DNA of 64,000 bases from Hetaerina americana. Its lineage: Eukaryota; Arthropoda; Insecta; Odonata; Calopterygidae. Where the stretch lies: assembly GCA_022747635.1 (NCBI GenBank), contig JAKTNV010000023.1, positions 614,501 through 678,500 on the forward strand. The letters are read 5' to 3'. A model generated the notes under the pieces. The model made no database searches, was not told where the DNA came from, and was given only the letters and a program-made list of their open reading frames with translations. The number at the start of each line of letters is the position of its first letter. Position 1 is the stretch's first letter. The translations under genes were made by a program, and so were the position numbers. Shown piece by piece: positions 48,057 through 59,187 of this stretch.

Positions 48057-48369
48057 GGGGATCGAGATGTTGCGGTGGCTATCGTACTGGCTTCCCACCC
48101 TGAGGGCCCGGGTTCAAATCCCGATGTTGTTGAATATTTTTCAGAGGTATCTCGATCCCTACTTGAGGTGCTTTGTGGAGGGCACTTTGAGTGAGAACGC
48201 CGTCCGTCGGTAGGGACGTTAAGCTGGGGACCCCTTGGCGCCTTTCGTAAAGAGTAGGCTAATGCCGACGCCGGGTTTCTCTCCACCCTCCATCCTTTCC
48301 TGTCCATCCCCTATGGCGCAAATGACCTCAGCTGTCGGTCGCCTCCCCTAAATACTACTACTACTACTA
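48057..48369 (+). mobile_element. SINE A (tRNA-derived), full length, best copy
   Basis: The tRNA-like head starts near 48060: GGTGGCTATCGTACTGG gives the A-box region, and GGTTCAAATCC at 48111-48121 matches the pol III B-box consensus. The body is shared with the copies at 11644 and 55483 (TGAGGTGCTTTGTGGAGGGC, AGAGTAGGCTAATGCCGACG), and the element ends in (CTA)n at 48350-48366. Such SINEs are transcribed by RNA polymerase III and moved by a partner LINE; which LINE in this genome serves it is not evident, since its tail matches neither the CR1 nor the RTE tail here. It is not a tRNA gene: the head lacks a well-formed acceptor stem. Confidence 0.9.
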
Positions 48370-49403
48370 ACAAGTTAGATCAGATTTGTCGACAAGTACG
48401 ATTGCAAATAACCAATTGAGGGTCGAAGTCCATCGACCGGGGATGGTCCATCCGGCCACGTTGCGTAACCCACCGAGGGTAAGCAAGCGGAGAAACCCTC
48501 GGTCGTTCACCAACTTATTCCTAAGAAGCGGAAATCGCAACATTACACCCCGCTACAATGCGTATCGACTGGCGGGGCCACGCTTCAAATAATGCAATTG
48601 CATATGGAACATTTGCAATTGGATCCGAGGGCAGTGGATCCAGTCACTAAAACAGATGAACGGGATCTGCCTCAGTGTTGTTATTCACGTTCCCCACGGA
48701 AATTATCTACGAGGAGAAATCATGTCTCGACTTTTGATATCATAAATGCAATGATTTACCAATAATTTATCACCTCCATTTACACGAATTAATTTTAAAA
48801 CCTCATGGATACTATTTGTTTCTCACAGGTGTAACCATAAAAGGCATCGATGGCAATAAAGATAATAGCCTGGTCACATATTCCATTCCCGTTCTTCCTC
48901 CTTCGGGTTCATCGGCGATCGATTGGTGGATCGCTATCGACGACTCGAGCACCCCCGCCAAGGATGGCGCCGGGAGCGGGGGATACGGGGGCAGGGGGGA
49001 CGGGGAGGACGGGTGGGGGTCCATCCGAAATGCAATGGCCCATCCAGACGGCTTGGGAAGAGCCTCTCCGGAACACTATATGCTATTCATGTCCGCTCAA
49101 GAAATAAAACGGCGATGGAAGAGAACTCTTCGTCACGTTACTGCTCTCGCTTTGAAGAAGTTTTGTGATTCCCTTCCCAGCCACCCACCGATGACCACCC
49201 ATCATTCCCTCGCACCACCCGTCGCGTGTTCCGTCCCTCGGTGCTCATTTACCTGGCTGAGGCGTGGAGTTAACCCGTGGAATAAGAACTACTAGTAGCA
49301 GCGCCAAACGAGGAATCCTTTCATTCCTCACTTCTTTCCCCAGTGCGTGGGGTGATGAGAAACGAGATAGTCGTGATAAGAAGACAGAACATTCGCGTTT
49401 AAC
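48370..49403. other. Unassigned stretch with a G-rich block
   Basis: A 159-codon open frame (48816-49295, plus) follows a reasonable acceptor-like TTGTTTCTCACAG at about 48817-48829, but its protein has no known domain and passes through a G-rich low-complexity part (48965-49020). I do not call it a gene. The stretch ends at the 5' truncation of the CR1-like LINE. Confidence 0.35.
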
Positions 49404-51816
49404 GCGGGGCCAAAGCATACTAGACATCTTTGCGACTTCTATGCCCGAAATCATTACTAACATTGAAATAATAGACGGAATCAGTGACCGTAAGGCTATT
49501 CTTGTAGAGTTAAAAACTAAGTTCGTCAAAATAAACAAAGAAAAGCGTAAAATATACCTATACAACAAGGCAAATTTTAACGGACTACGAGAATATTTAA
49601 AAATAAAATTACCAGAATACAAAACAAAAACACTGACAACCAATACAGAGAACACTTGGAATTATTTCTTATATATTTTACGCGAAGGAATGAAGACGTA
49701 CATCCCGTCCAAACTCAAATGCGACACTAAGGAACCTAGATGGCACAACGGGGAAGTCAGATCGGCATTGAGAAGGCAAAGAAAGCTACAGTCAAATTTT
49801 AAAAAGAGTTTAAAAAGTGACGATATAGTTTATATGAATACATCCAAACAGCAACTAAAACAATGTCGTAGTAAGACGAAAAGTATTATGCGCACAGCAC
49901 TACACTCTTTTTAATCTAAAATGCTAAGCGAATATCTTGAGGGAAATCCAAAGTCATTCTGGTCCTATGTTAGGGAAATACAGGGTAAACGTCCAACTGT
50001 TCATTCTTTGAAGACGGAAAATTGAGAAATCACTACAGATAGCGTGAAAAAGGCAAATATTTTAAACCATTTTTCCACAGCGTCTACAATAAAAACACAA
50101 ACACACCAAACGATCCTCCACACCCACCCGGGGAACACATGAGCGATCTTACACGGACCAAGCAGGGAATAGTACATCTGCTCCGTGGTATCAAAGCACA
50201 CAAGGCACCTGGTCCGGAAGAAATACCTGCTAGAATATTAAAGGAATTAGCTGAAGGAATTGCCCCATTTTTACATATTGTTTTTCTAAAATCGATAGAA
50301 GAAGGCTCAGTGCCTCGCGACTGGAAGCTAGCCCATATAACTCCCATCTATAAAGGCGGCGATAGGGATAAACCAACCAATTACCGACCCATTTCTTTAA
50401 CATCGATCTCTTGTAAACTATTGGAACACATTATTGTGGCTAACATTATGAGATTTCTTGATAGTAGGAAAATACTAATCCACAACCAGCACGGATTTAG
50501 GAAAAGCAGATCTTGCGAAACACAACTTGGTCTCTTCATTCACGATATACTTAGATCGGGAGAAAATAACACACTAGTCGATGCAGTATTCCTGGATTTC
50601 AAAAAAGCCTTCGACAAAGTCCCACACAATAAATTGTTACATAAACTTAAATACTATGGGATCAACGAGAAAATAATAAATTGGATTAGAGACTTCTTGT
50701 CAAACCGCAAACAAACAGTAGTCATAGATGGGTTGTGCTCAACGGATACAGATGTAACTTCGGGCGTCCCCCAGGGAAGTGTAATAGGGTCTCTTATGTT
50801 CTTAATATCCATTAATGATTTAAGCACACAGGTTGGTAGCAATCTGAGGTTATTTGCTGACGACACGGTGGTGTACAGGGAAATAAGGAGCCAACTAGAT
50901 CGCGAGCTACTCTCTAGAGACTTAGACAATATCTCGGAATGGTGCAATAAATGGGGATTAACACTTAATATAGATAAATGCGGAGTTTTGAAATTTTGGA
51001 ACAAAGGAAGCGAGGAACAGGATATAAACTACAAAATAGAGGGTTCAGTATTGACTACGGCAAATCAAGTTAAATATTTGGGGGTTGTTCTAACACGACG
51101 CCTTTCATGGGGGGCACATATCAGGACAATATGCGGATCAGCTTTAAAGAAACTTGGCTTCATAAAACGGGTGTTGGGGAAATGTAACGAAAACGTTAAA
51201 GAGAGGTGAATAGCTGATTGGAACACTTTTCCACTTGATAAAAATATTTTTATTTACGACCGGGTTTCGATGTATTACATCACTGAAACCCGGTCGTAAA
51301 TAAAAATATTTTTATCAATTGGAAAAGTGCTACGATCAGTTATTCATTATGTTCGACTTCCACCACATCACGCCTGAAGCTACTCAGTTTATTAAAGAGA
51401 GGTGTTATTTTGCTCTAGTTAGACCTCATTTGGAATAAGCCGCAAGTATTTGGGATCCTTGGGAGAAAAATTGGCAAATAGAATTAGATAAAGTCCAGAG
51501 AAAATCCGCTAGATTCGTTTAAAACTGTTATGATAAGAACACAAGTGTGACAGGTCTCTTATGGGATTTAGGCTGGGAACCACTTGAAGTGCGGAGAGAA
51601 CAAGCGAGGCTAAGACTTTTAGAAAGGTTCAGAACAAACGAGTTTAACTATGACACTGAAGGAATTATAATGGCCCCACACTACTTAGGTAGATCAGACC
51701 ATAAAGAAAAAATTAGGGAGATAGATTGCAGTACAGATAGATACAAATACTCATTGTTTCCCCGAACAATCAGAAATCATAATAGTAAGAAACCGAAGTC
51801 ACTTTCGAAATATTAA
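49404..51816 (+). pseudogene. CR1-like ORF2, RT largely intact, broken elsewhere
   Basis: The endonuclease end reads SILDIFATSMPEIITNIEII and GISDRKAILVELKTK, open to a stop at 49912, where the other copy has lysine. The RT then reads without a stop from 50139 to 51209: APGPEEIPARILKELAEG, HITPIYKGGDRDKPTNYRPI, FLDFKKAFDKVPHNKL, TSGVPQGSVIGSLMF, LFADDTVVYREI, WCNKWGLTLN, VKYLGVVLTRRLSWG. The catalytic residues (the D of DFKKAF and FADD) are present. A five-T run at 50070-50074 puts the endonuclease and RT in different frames, exactly as in the other copy. After the insert the C-terminus (51405-51816) has two stops before DLGWEPLEVRREQARLR. Confidence 0.9.
51209..51391. mobile_element. 183-bp palindromic insert with a 13-bp target-site duplication
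   Basis: TTAAAGAGAGGTG occurs just before (51196-51208) and at the end (51392-51404); the empty site is known from the other CR1 copy, so the insertion limits are firm. Arms 51209-51268 and 51285-51344 are inverted copies of about 60 bases, meeting at GGTTTC/GAAACC; a 47-base unpaired segment follows. The GAAACCCGGTCGT core and the arm pairing recall the GAAAC, stem III and stem I side of hammerheads, and TGATG lies in the loop on the minus strand, but a complete CTGANGA strand is missing. The design matches 5941-6125. Candidate: a retrozyme-like or Penelope-dependent small element. Confidence 0.75.
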
Positions 51817-52136
51817 AAACATTGAATTTACAAGTCGGAGCAAAGTTAAACACTGCAAAGCTGTTAGGTATACTTTCAGGTGCATGTGTATGTAAGATGT
51901 AGATTGAGTGTTTGCATGTGTGTGGGGTGTAAGTGTTCATGCATGAATGTATGCCATGTTTTTTTTGTGGATATATGATTTTGTGGTTATTGCATGCGGT
52001 TTTTTTTGCTTTTTCTTTTCTAAATTACGGGTGGTGTCCTAACACCCCCCGCCACACGCCCTTGCGGCGGCTTGCGGGGTATTAAGTAGATGTAGATAGA
52101 TGTAGATGTGTATGCATTGGTGAAAAGAAAAATATA

Positions 52137-52889
52137 CGAGGGTCATCTGGAAAGTAGTACACGTTCGTGAAATAAAGACACAAAAGTAAATATTAACAAA
52201 CATAAAAAATTTTATTTGAAAGAGGATACTTTAAACTACTTCTCAATATAATCTCCAAGCAAATTAAGGCATTTGTCATAACGTGTGACAAGTTTCTGTA
52301 TTCCTGCTGCATAGTCCTTCGCCGCCAGCTCATTGAGATACGCGAGGGACCCATCTTGCACAAATTTTTGCATAATGCAGATGGTGTTTAACAATTTCAT
52401 GAACAATTGTTCGAGAAACATTGGGAAAATGCTCACAGATGTCATCAATTGTGACGCGCCGATCGTTCCTCACGAATTCGTCAACTGAGCTCACCAGTTG
52501 GTCTGTAATGACAGACGGTCTCCCCGAACGCTCATCGTCGTGTGTGTTCCCCCTCCCCATGTTGAAGTTGCGACACCACCGCCGAACAGACGACTCGTCC
52601 ATTACATTGTCTCCATACACCTCCTTTAATTGGCGATGAATATCACATGGGCGAACGTTTCTTGCATTGAGGAATTTAATCACTGCCCTCACTTCACAAC
52701 TGGCGGCGTTCTCAATTTTTTTAAACATTGTAAACAATCACAGAAACAACACAGGCAATGCTAGCGTCACGCAACTTGGCTCAGAGAAGGCAGACAAGCC
52801 ACTGAAGCTATCTGACCTCGTCCAGCGACTACTCGCGTCGTCAGCACTTCATGCGGCACGAACGGGTACTACTTTCCGGATGACCCTCG
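52137..52889 (-). mobile_element. Internally deleted mariner, both terminal repeats present
   Basis: CGAGGGTCATCTGGAAAG (52137 onward) and its inverted partner ending at 52889 agree at 31 of 33 positions, with TA on both sides (52135-52136 and 52890-52891): a precise mariner insertion of 753 bp. On the minus strand the transposase N-terminus (52737-52330) reads SCEVRAVIKFLNARNVRPCD, HRQLKEVYGDNVMDESSVRR and RRVTIDDICEHFPNVSRTIV, a helix-turn-helix DNA-binding region. It then jumps to the very C-terminus, AKDYAAGIQKLVTRYDKCLN and LLGDYIEK, in another frame. The whole catalytic domain is missing, so it can only move with help from another copy. Confidence 0.92.
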
Positions 52890-53079
52890 TATCACCACAT
52901 GAGATTTCGTACCACAACAACAATAAGACTGGTATATAAGATACCATAATGAAATAGAAGATGATTGACATGCTAGACAAGAAATAGTATACAACCTGAC
53001 GTTAATTTTAGTAAAATAGATAAGATAGAGCATTTATAAATGCTAGAGCACATGAGTAAAAGATACAACATTATCAAGG

Positions 53080-54520
53080 AATGTGGTGTGATTCAGCGAC
53101 ATACGAAAAGATTGATCACGTCAGCATTCTCGAGGAAGCAATAGGAATGAGTCCCACTATGCTGAAGGAACTGAGACGTGCTCTGAACAAAACAAAGAAC
53201 AGATGGAGACTGGCAGAGATGGCATTAATTATGAACTGATAAAGTTTTGGAGTATAAAATTTGAAAATATAATGTTGCATCTATAAAACATGTGCTGGAA
53301 AAGATATGAGACATCCGACGAATGGAGAGTAGCTAAAAACCTCACTTCCTTGTTCAAACAGGGTGAACGAAGTTATACAGAGAACTACGAAGTAAAACAG
53401 AGCACTAGAGTGGCATTAGGCTTCTGAATGTCGATTATAAAATGTGCAGAAAAATAATAGACGAAACACTTCAAACAATCTCTGATAATATATTACTTGA
53501 AGAACAAGCTAGATTCAGGCAGGGAATAGTTTGTACAGACGATGTCTTTACGTTTAAATAGATGGTAAAGAAACGAAGAGAGGCCCTTAACCTATGGACG
53601 CACCTTGCTTTCAAATATTATGAAAATGCTTTTGAATATGCTTTCGGAATCATGCTATGGTTAATAATGGATAAAAGAGGACATTCTAAACATCTAATTT
53701 AAGTCCGTCCTACATTAAACAGCAAAATGATACAGGGAAAAGTTAACAGCGGACTTAACCACTGACCGTGGTATTACACAAGGACGTAGTATTTCACCAA
53801 AATTGCCTAGTTTCTATTTTGATGAACTTTAAAGAGGCTTCAAGAAGGATTTAACAGCTCCGGGTACTAAATTGGTACCTTCGGAGTACTTACTATTCGC
53901 CGATGAATAGGCTGTAATAATGGTGTACAGAAACTACAACTTATGAGTGGTCATATAACCTGACAATCTCCATAGCAACAATAAAAACAATGTCATTTTT
54001 GGAAAAGGAACCGATGAGAACAAAAAATGTCATTGAAAATCAGAACGGGTATCTCATTGCCAACACTTAAGAAGTGACATGACTTACAAAGAAGACAATG
54101 GCAGCAAATTGAAGTAATGATTTCTGAAGGATACGTGGAACGATAAAAAGATCCTCAAAAGGTAAAACAGAAGGAAAGTAATTGAGACTTCTACGAAGTC
54201 ATGAGAGTTATGCTACATGGATCATAATGCTGGGCAACCGTAACTTGAGGACCAAAACCAAATGGAGGCTTCGAAAATGGGATTACTCCGAGCAGTAAAA
54301 TGCCGTTCAAATCAAATAGACCGAGGAATATATTCATATGAGAGGAGCTGGGGGTTCAATACATGACACACAAAATAGAAAAATACAAAGAAAAACAGAA
54401 AAAATAGGATGCGGCTGTCCAAAAGAGAATTAAGAAGGAAGCTGCTGAATTATAAGATATCAAGAAAAAGAGGATTAGGAAGACAAAGAAGGAGAGATAG
54501 TGAAAGTGAATCCGGAACAG
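53080..54520 (+). pseudogene. Ancient RTE-like reverse-transcriptase remnant
   Basis: Across all three plus-strand frames one can follow a decayed RT: SDEWRVAKNLTSLFKQGERS with TENYE (about 53315-53385), MSIIKCAEK, NNILLEEQARFRQG-like words with CTDDVFTFK (53480-53560), a NLWTHLAFKYYENAFEYAF segment near 53590-53645 (from an original DYEKAFD motif), then YLLFADE-like letters near 53888-53905. The end resembles the C-terminal RGLGRQRRR-type tail of such proteins (54470-54500). Stops and frameshifts are dense, so it is far older than the other LINEs here and belongs to a different subfamily from the 28838 element. Limits are approximate. Confidence 0.65.
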
Positions 54521-55471
54521 CCATAGAGGAAGGAAGGGAGGAAGAAATGCCTTTTTCCAATTCCTCACAAATGAGGCGTACCCAGGAGCAATGCAGAGTA
54601 CCGATTATGTTGTCGAGAGACCTTTTGGGCGTGAATTGGACAATGCAATCTGGCCCGCAAAAAAGAGAACGAGTATTAGCAAGCCACGGCACGGTGCAAT
54701 GCGAATCCTGTCCCGGGGGAGTCCAACGCCGTGCCCCTCCGGCTTCCATTAGACGGCGGCCCCGGAGGAGAGGAACATACTTCGGGTGATCTGCAGCCTA
54801 CGCACGAGAAACTTCGCGTAACTCAAAAGCTGCTAGCGGGGCTTCGCATTGGACGAACGCCCGGCATTTCCATTCACATCTACTCAAGAGAACAGTTCTA
54901 TAGAAACAATGGGAGGAAGACCCTCTCGTCATGAAGAAAGAAAGTTGGATGGCTATTTATTTTCAAAGGCACAGGAATCATAATGTTACTTTTGATAAAA
55001 AGGGAATTATTAAGATAAATACACCCAGCCATACGAAAATGCCATACACTCCAAATTACTAAATCGTGGATAAACATTCCCAGAGAAGAAGGATATAAAT
55101 ACTAGTTCCTCCGTCACAAAAGAAGACAGGACAGCAAAGTTCAGAGTTTCCAACAAATTCCTACGGTAATTAAGAATGGTTTCGTCGCGAACACGGATGA
55201 CGGCTCACGGGGCATTCCATGCATGTGGAACACGTAAGAGGGATATCAACCACTTCATGTTGCGACGGGCATCATCATGCAGAGCAAAAAACTGCCGAGA
55301 GGAGTTGTCTTCTGCAGGAATGCCACATTGAGTCGCTGGATAGCAAGCTCGAGCAGATGGAAAGAGATGCAGCCTTGGAGGCGTCCGTTTGATTAGTCAG
55401 GTAGCCGGTAATGCCGGACTGAGAATGCAATTAAATAGTTTTCACCATTTTAAACGTCCGGAAACAAACTT
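54521..55471. other. Unassigned stretch, no gene seen
   Basis: One 126-codon open frame (54409-54789, plus) overlaps the end of the RT remnant and has no domain of its own. Nothing else recognised. Confidence 0.4.
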
Positions 55472-55482
55472 GCCTTTTTCAG

Positions 55483-55790
55483 TAGCAGTAGTTATTGGGG
55501 GAGACGACCGACTGCCGAGGTCATTTGCACCATTAGGGATGGAAAGGAAAGGATAAAGGGTGGAGAGAAACCCAGCGTCGGCATTAGCCTACTCTTGTCG
55601 AAAGGCGCCAAGGAGTCCGCAGCTTAACGTCCCATCCGACGGACGGCGTACTAACTCAAAGTGCCCTCCACGAAGCACCTCAAAGTAGGGATCGGGCTAC
55701 CACTGAATAATATCTTCCACCTCCGAAATTCGAACCTGGACCCTCTGAGTGGGAAACAAGTACGTTAGCCACCGCACCATCGCAATCTCC
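55483..55790 (-). mobile_element. SINE A (tRNA-derived), full length with an 11-bp target-site duplication
   Basis: GCCTTTTTCAG lies directly on both sides (55472-55482 and 55791-55801). On the minus strand the tRNA-like head reads GGTGGCTAACGTACTTG and a B-box-like GGTTCGAATTT, followed by the family body and a (CTACTG)-type tail. Several point differences from the 48057 copy show moderate age. The right flank (to about 55856) is shared with the copy at 11644, although the left flank is not. Confidence 0.88.
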
Positions 55791-55856
55791 GCCTTTTTCA
55801 GGAAAGCAGTTATAGACAGAAGAAGTTCAAAACATTGACGAATGAAAAAGAACAAT

Positions 55857-57899
55857 TTTTGCACGCCGCGACACGAAGTGTTCGAAGAAATTTCTAAAAA
55901 TGAAGGATGTACTAAATCGTGTGCACATTTATTTGTTTAAGAAAGTATAACGTGCGTATTAAACGGTATTTAAACGCCCTAAGCTTGGGAAAATTATCAT
56001 TCTTTTTTACGATGGATAATTTTCCAATTTGAGGACTTGGAGAGTGTAGACAGCGAAAAACAGTGAAGGCAGCACTTTTTTGTTTGCTTAAGTGAAATAA
56101 GTTAACCTAGATAGATCAAGGTATGACGACTTCGTTGTTTAGAACTGATGATTCGTGATAAATATTTTGCAACAATTACTCTACAACTCTACAACTAATT
56201 ATTATTCGTGATAAATATTTTGTATAAACATTTACCCGACCACCAAGTCACCTTCTTATACGCGGGGTATGATCCAACTAAAAATAAATGTAAGGCCATG
56301 AATTAATTGGCCACAAGAAAGTGAGTTGTTCTGAAGCAAGATCAGGGACGTATCCACGAATTGCCTACGGCGGTGTTTCCAAAAGTGCGCCCCACACTAA
56401 TAATTTCAATAAAATACATTAATGTTTGCCATGGGAGGATTATTAGAATATTATGTCACCTTAATCACCGATCATACTATTTTTTCCAATACCCTTAACC
56501 AATAAAATGTATGTTTATCGAACAAAGTCAGAAAATGTTTTCCCTATGCCACCACTTTCAAGTCGTTATTCATATGCTACGTGTATACGATTTAAGAGCT
56601 TGGTTGGATATAATGCTAGTCACGTTTAGTAGGGTACGTTTCCGATGAACCCTCGAAATACCCACTACTGAACCGCTAAGTCCTGACGATCAAGACACAA
56701 AATTTCCATTTGCCCCGCACGACATACGATACACGTTCGTATTACACTAACTCGTTATTTTGCTCTTGAGATTATGAAAAACTTTGAAGAGGCGTTCAGG
56801 CCGCGGGCACTGGGATACACAAAAGGTTGGGAAAAAAAGATTGCCTGGATTGTAAATAGAGATGTTACCAACGGATATTACAGAAATGTAATAAAACTCT
56901 CAGCCTCCTCTTAATTATAAATTTAAAAAATAGTTTTACCGGGGTGAAAACATCTACATTGATGGCGAGAATCTTTATATGTACACGTATTTTAAAAGTG
57001 AGAACATATTTTTTTCCGGGGATACACCAACACAAAAAAACTTCACCGGAGATTACGAACGCGGGTATGCTACAAGAAATGAGAGCTGTAGACACGCCCA
57101 GACCAAAATGAAGAAACCTCCATTTCCACAGACAACACTCCCGTGCCTCTGACGACGCCAAACGCCTCCGAAAGCGAATCCCAAAGCTCACCATTCTAGG
57201 GACACACTCCTGCGGAAACTCATTATCGTTATTAAGTAAACGTGAAATCATGCAGCGCTGTCAATTTTTTAATGGTTTCGAAGCCTACACCGTTTAAACT
57301 GAACTTCTTAAATGACGGACATAAAAAGCGTCCGAAGCTTGCATTCTTGCTTTAAGGCATAGTTTATGTCCTAAAAACCTCTCAGAAATATTACACTTGA
57401 GACGTCGAAGCACCTGGGACGAAAAAAATCGGAAAATTTATTTCCCTTAACTTGATACTAAAGAATACTAGTATACACCGATTTTTCTGGTCTCTGCTCA
57501 CTTATCCGTGAAAATCAATCTCACGCCGGAAAGTCTCGCGAGAGGATGCTTCATAACGCTCACAATTAAGTGTTGGTCGTTATAACTTAATGGAGCATTT
57601 CATGAGAATACCAGACGATTTGGAAGTCGAACTTATTGAGTGACGCCACCCATCACTTTATGCGCGGGCCTCCGAGATTAGCTTTAGACTATTAGCTTTA
57701 ACTGTCTTTCGGCGAGAGGCATTTTAATCGGCAGGTGTGGGTCTCCTAAGCCCAACGGCCAGTGACATTCAAACAGCCAAGCTCAGGAGGGACGTTTCCC
57801 TCCCCGAGACACGACTCCCGACAAATTTCTTCGGCCCAGAAAATCACACTTCTTGGATTTAGCTGATAGTGCCAAAACAACACATTGAAAGGACTTCAG
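55857..57899. other. Unassigned stretch, no gene seen
   Basis: A+T-rich. A 128-codon open frame at 57251-56865 (minus) has no recognised domain. A direct repeat of ATTCGTGATAAATATTTTG occurs at about 56150 and 56205. Nothing else supported. Confidence 0.4.
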
Positions 57900-59187
57900 G
57901 GGTCGTTCAATAACTCCCCATAAAATCCAAGAGATGGCGCTCGTTGGTTCGGAAAAGGTTTGCTTCCGGTGAGCCTCATCACTCAGTAGACCGGCTTTAA
58001 AATTTCAGCTATATCCGTCACGTGGATCTATGTCCATAGTCGATTAAAGCAACAAACGTTTGTTTAATCAGAAACATGGGAAAATGGTTTCCGTACCTTG
58101 ATTTAACATATAATTTCAAAGGCTTAGCGCCAAAAGAGATCAAGAGTTGGATGAAGTTTTTCAGGCCAGCTCATGTTTTTGCGACTGTTTACAATTGATT
58201 AAATGAGTTGAAACGTGGCCGTACACCCACAAATGACGAACATATTTCGGGACGTCCAGCGGAAGTGACTTCCTCCGAAACGGTTGACAAAATCCACGAT
58301 ATGGTTTTGAGTGATCGACGGATCAAAGTTTGCGAAATAGTTGAGGCCACAGGCATATCACAGAGTACAGTATTGTTTCAATTTTTCACAAAAAAATTGG
58401 GTGTGAAAATATCTCGGTAAAATGGGTGTCGCGTTTGCTCTCAGTTAAACGCAACCGAGGCTGGTTTGGAGGCTGGATTCGGTGGCTGTATTCGGAGGCT
58501 GGATTGGGGCTTCTCCGTCGTAATCCTGACGAGTGCCTCCATCGATATACGACCGTGGGCGACGAGTGGATATACTCCAGAGACAAAGTAACAGTCGAAA
58601 CTGAGGGTTTCTAAAGGCATCTTCTTCCCGAAGAAGGCGAAGATGGCGAAATCGACCGACAACGTGATGGCCACGGTTTTTTCAGGATGCACGTGGAGTC
58701 ATCTACATCGATTACTTGCACAAAGACAAACGATGAATAGAGTTATGCATTGTTATTGTACCGGTTGCGTGAATAAATCACGAAAATACGCTCTCACTTG
58801 GCTAAGAAAAAATTCTCTTCCATTAAGACAATGCACAGGTGCACACATGCGCAGATTCGATGGCGAATGTTATGGAATTACATTTCGAATTATTACAACA
58901 TCCACTGCATTCACCAGGTTAGGCCCCCATTGACTTTTTTTCATTTCAAAACTTGAAGGAACGTCTCGGCTGAAAACGATTCACGTCGTTCGAGGAGGCC
59001 ATCGCCCGACACAGATACCCATTTTGAGGATTTTCCGAAATCCTACTTTTTGGACGGCTTATAAAATTTGAAGAAACGCTGGGAAAAGGGGATCGATTTA
59101 GAAGAAAATAATGTTGAAAAATAAAAAACATCCGCCCAAAATGCTTTATTTGTCTATTTTTTCTTAATGACTTATTGAACGACTTAC
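57900..59187 (+). mobile_element. Decayed mariner transposon with short terminal repeats
   Basis: GTCGTTCAATAA (57902-57913) and TTATTGAACGAC (59172-59183) form the surviving inverted ends. In between, the plus strand encodes a mariner transposase in pieces: LKRGRTPTNDEHISGRPAEV and KIHDMVLSDRRIKVCEIVEA (58208-58345), TTVGDEWIYSRDKV near 58550-58590 (first catalytic D region), FFPKKAKMAKS and VMATVFSGCTW (58620-58695). The end, PILRIFRNPTFW, is near 59020-59055. A 40-50 base stretch around 58455-58510 repeats GGCTGGATT(C/T)GG-like words and replaces conserved protein. Many stops; a dead copy of a different subfamily from the other two. Confidence 0.75.

Larger units (their letters stand above)
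49404..52110 (+). mobile_element. 5'-truncated CR1-like LINE, interrupted by a 183-bp insert
   Basis: Homology to the 19181 copy begins at CGGGGCCAAAGC (about 49404), inside the endonuclease, and runs to the GC-rich terminus and GTAGAT tail at 52040-52110. The two copies are nearly the same by eye over the RT. The copy is interrupted at 51209-51391 by a palindromic insert with its own 13-bp target-site duplication, so that insertion is younger than this LINE. The mariner derivative at 52137 lies just after its tail. Confidence 0.92.

Noticed and set aside
48060..48130. tRNA gene
   Set aside because: Perfect B box, but the same head plus body recurs at 11644 and 55483; it is a SINE head.
48816..49295. 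159-codon open frame as an exon
   Set aside because: It has an acceptor-like start, but low-complexity G-rich coding, no donor and no known domain.
51209..51391. Helitron-type or MITE-type DNA transposon
   Set aside because: Helitrons make no target-site duplication, and a 13-bp duplication does not fit the common TA, TTAA, 3-bp or 8-bp classes.
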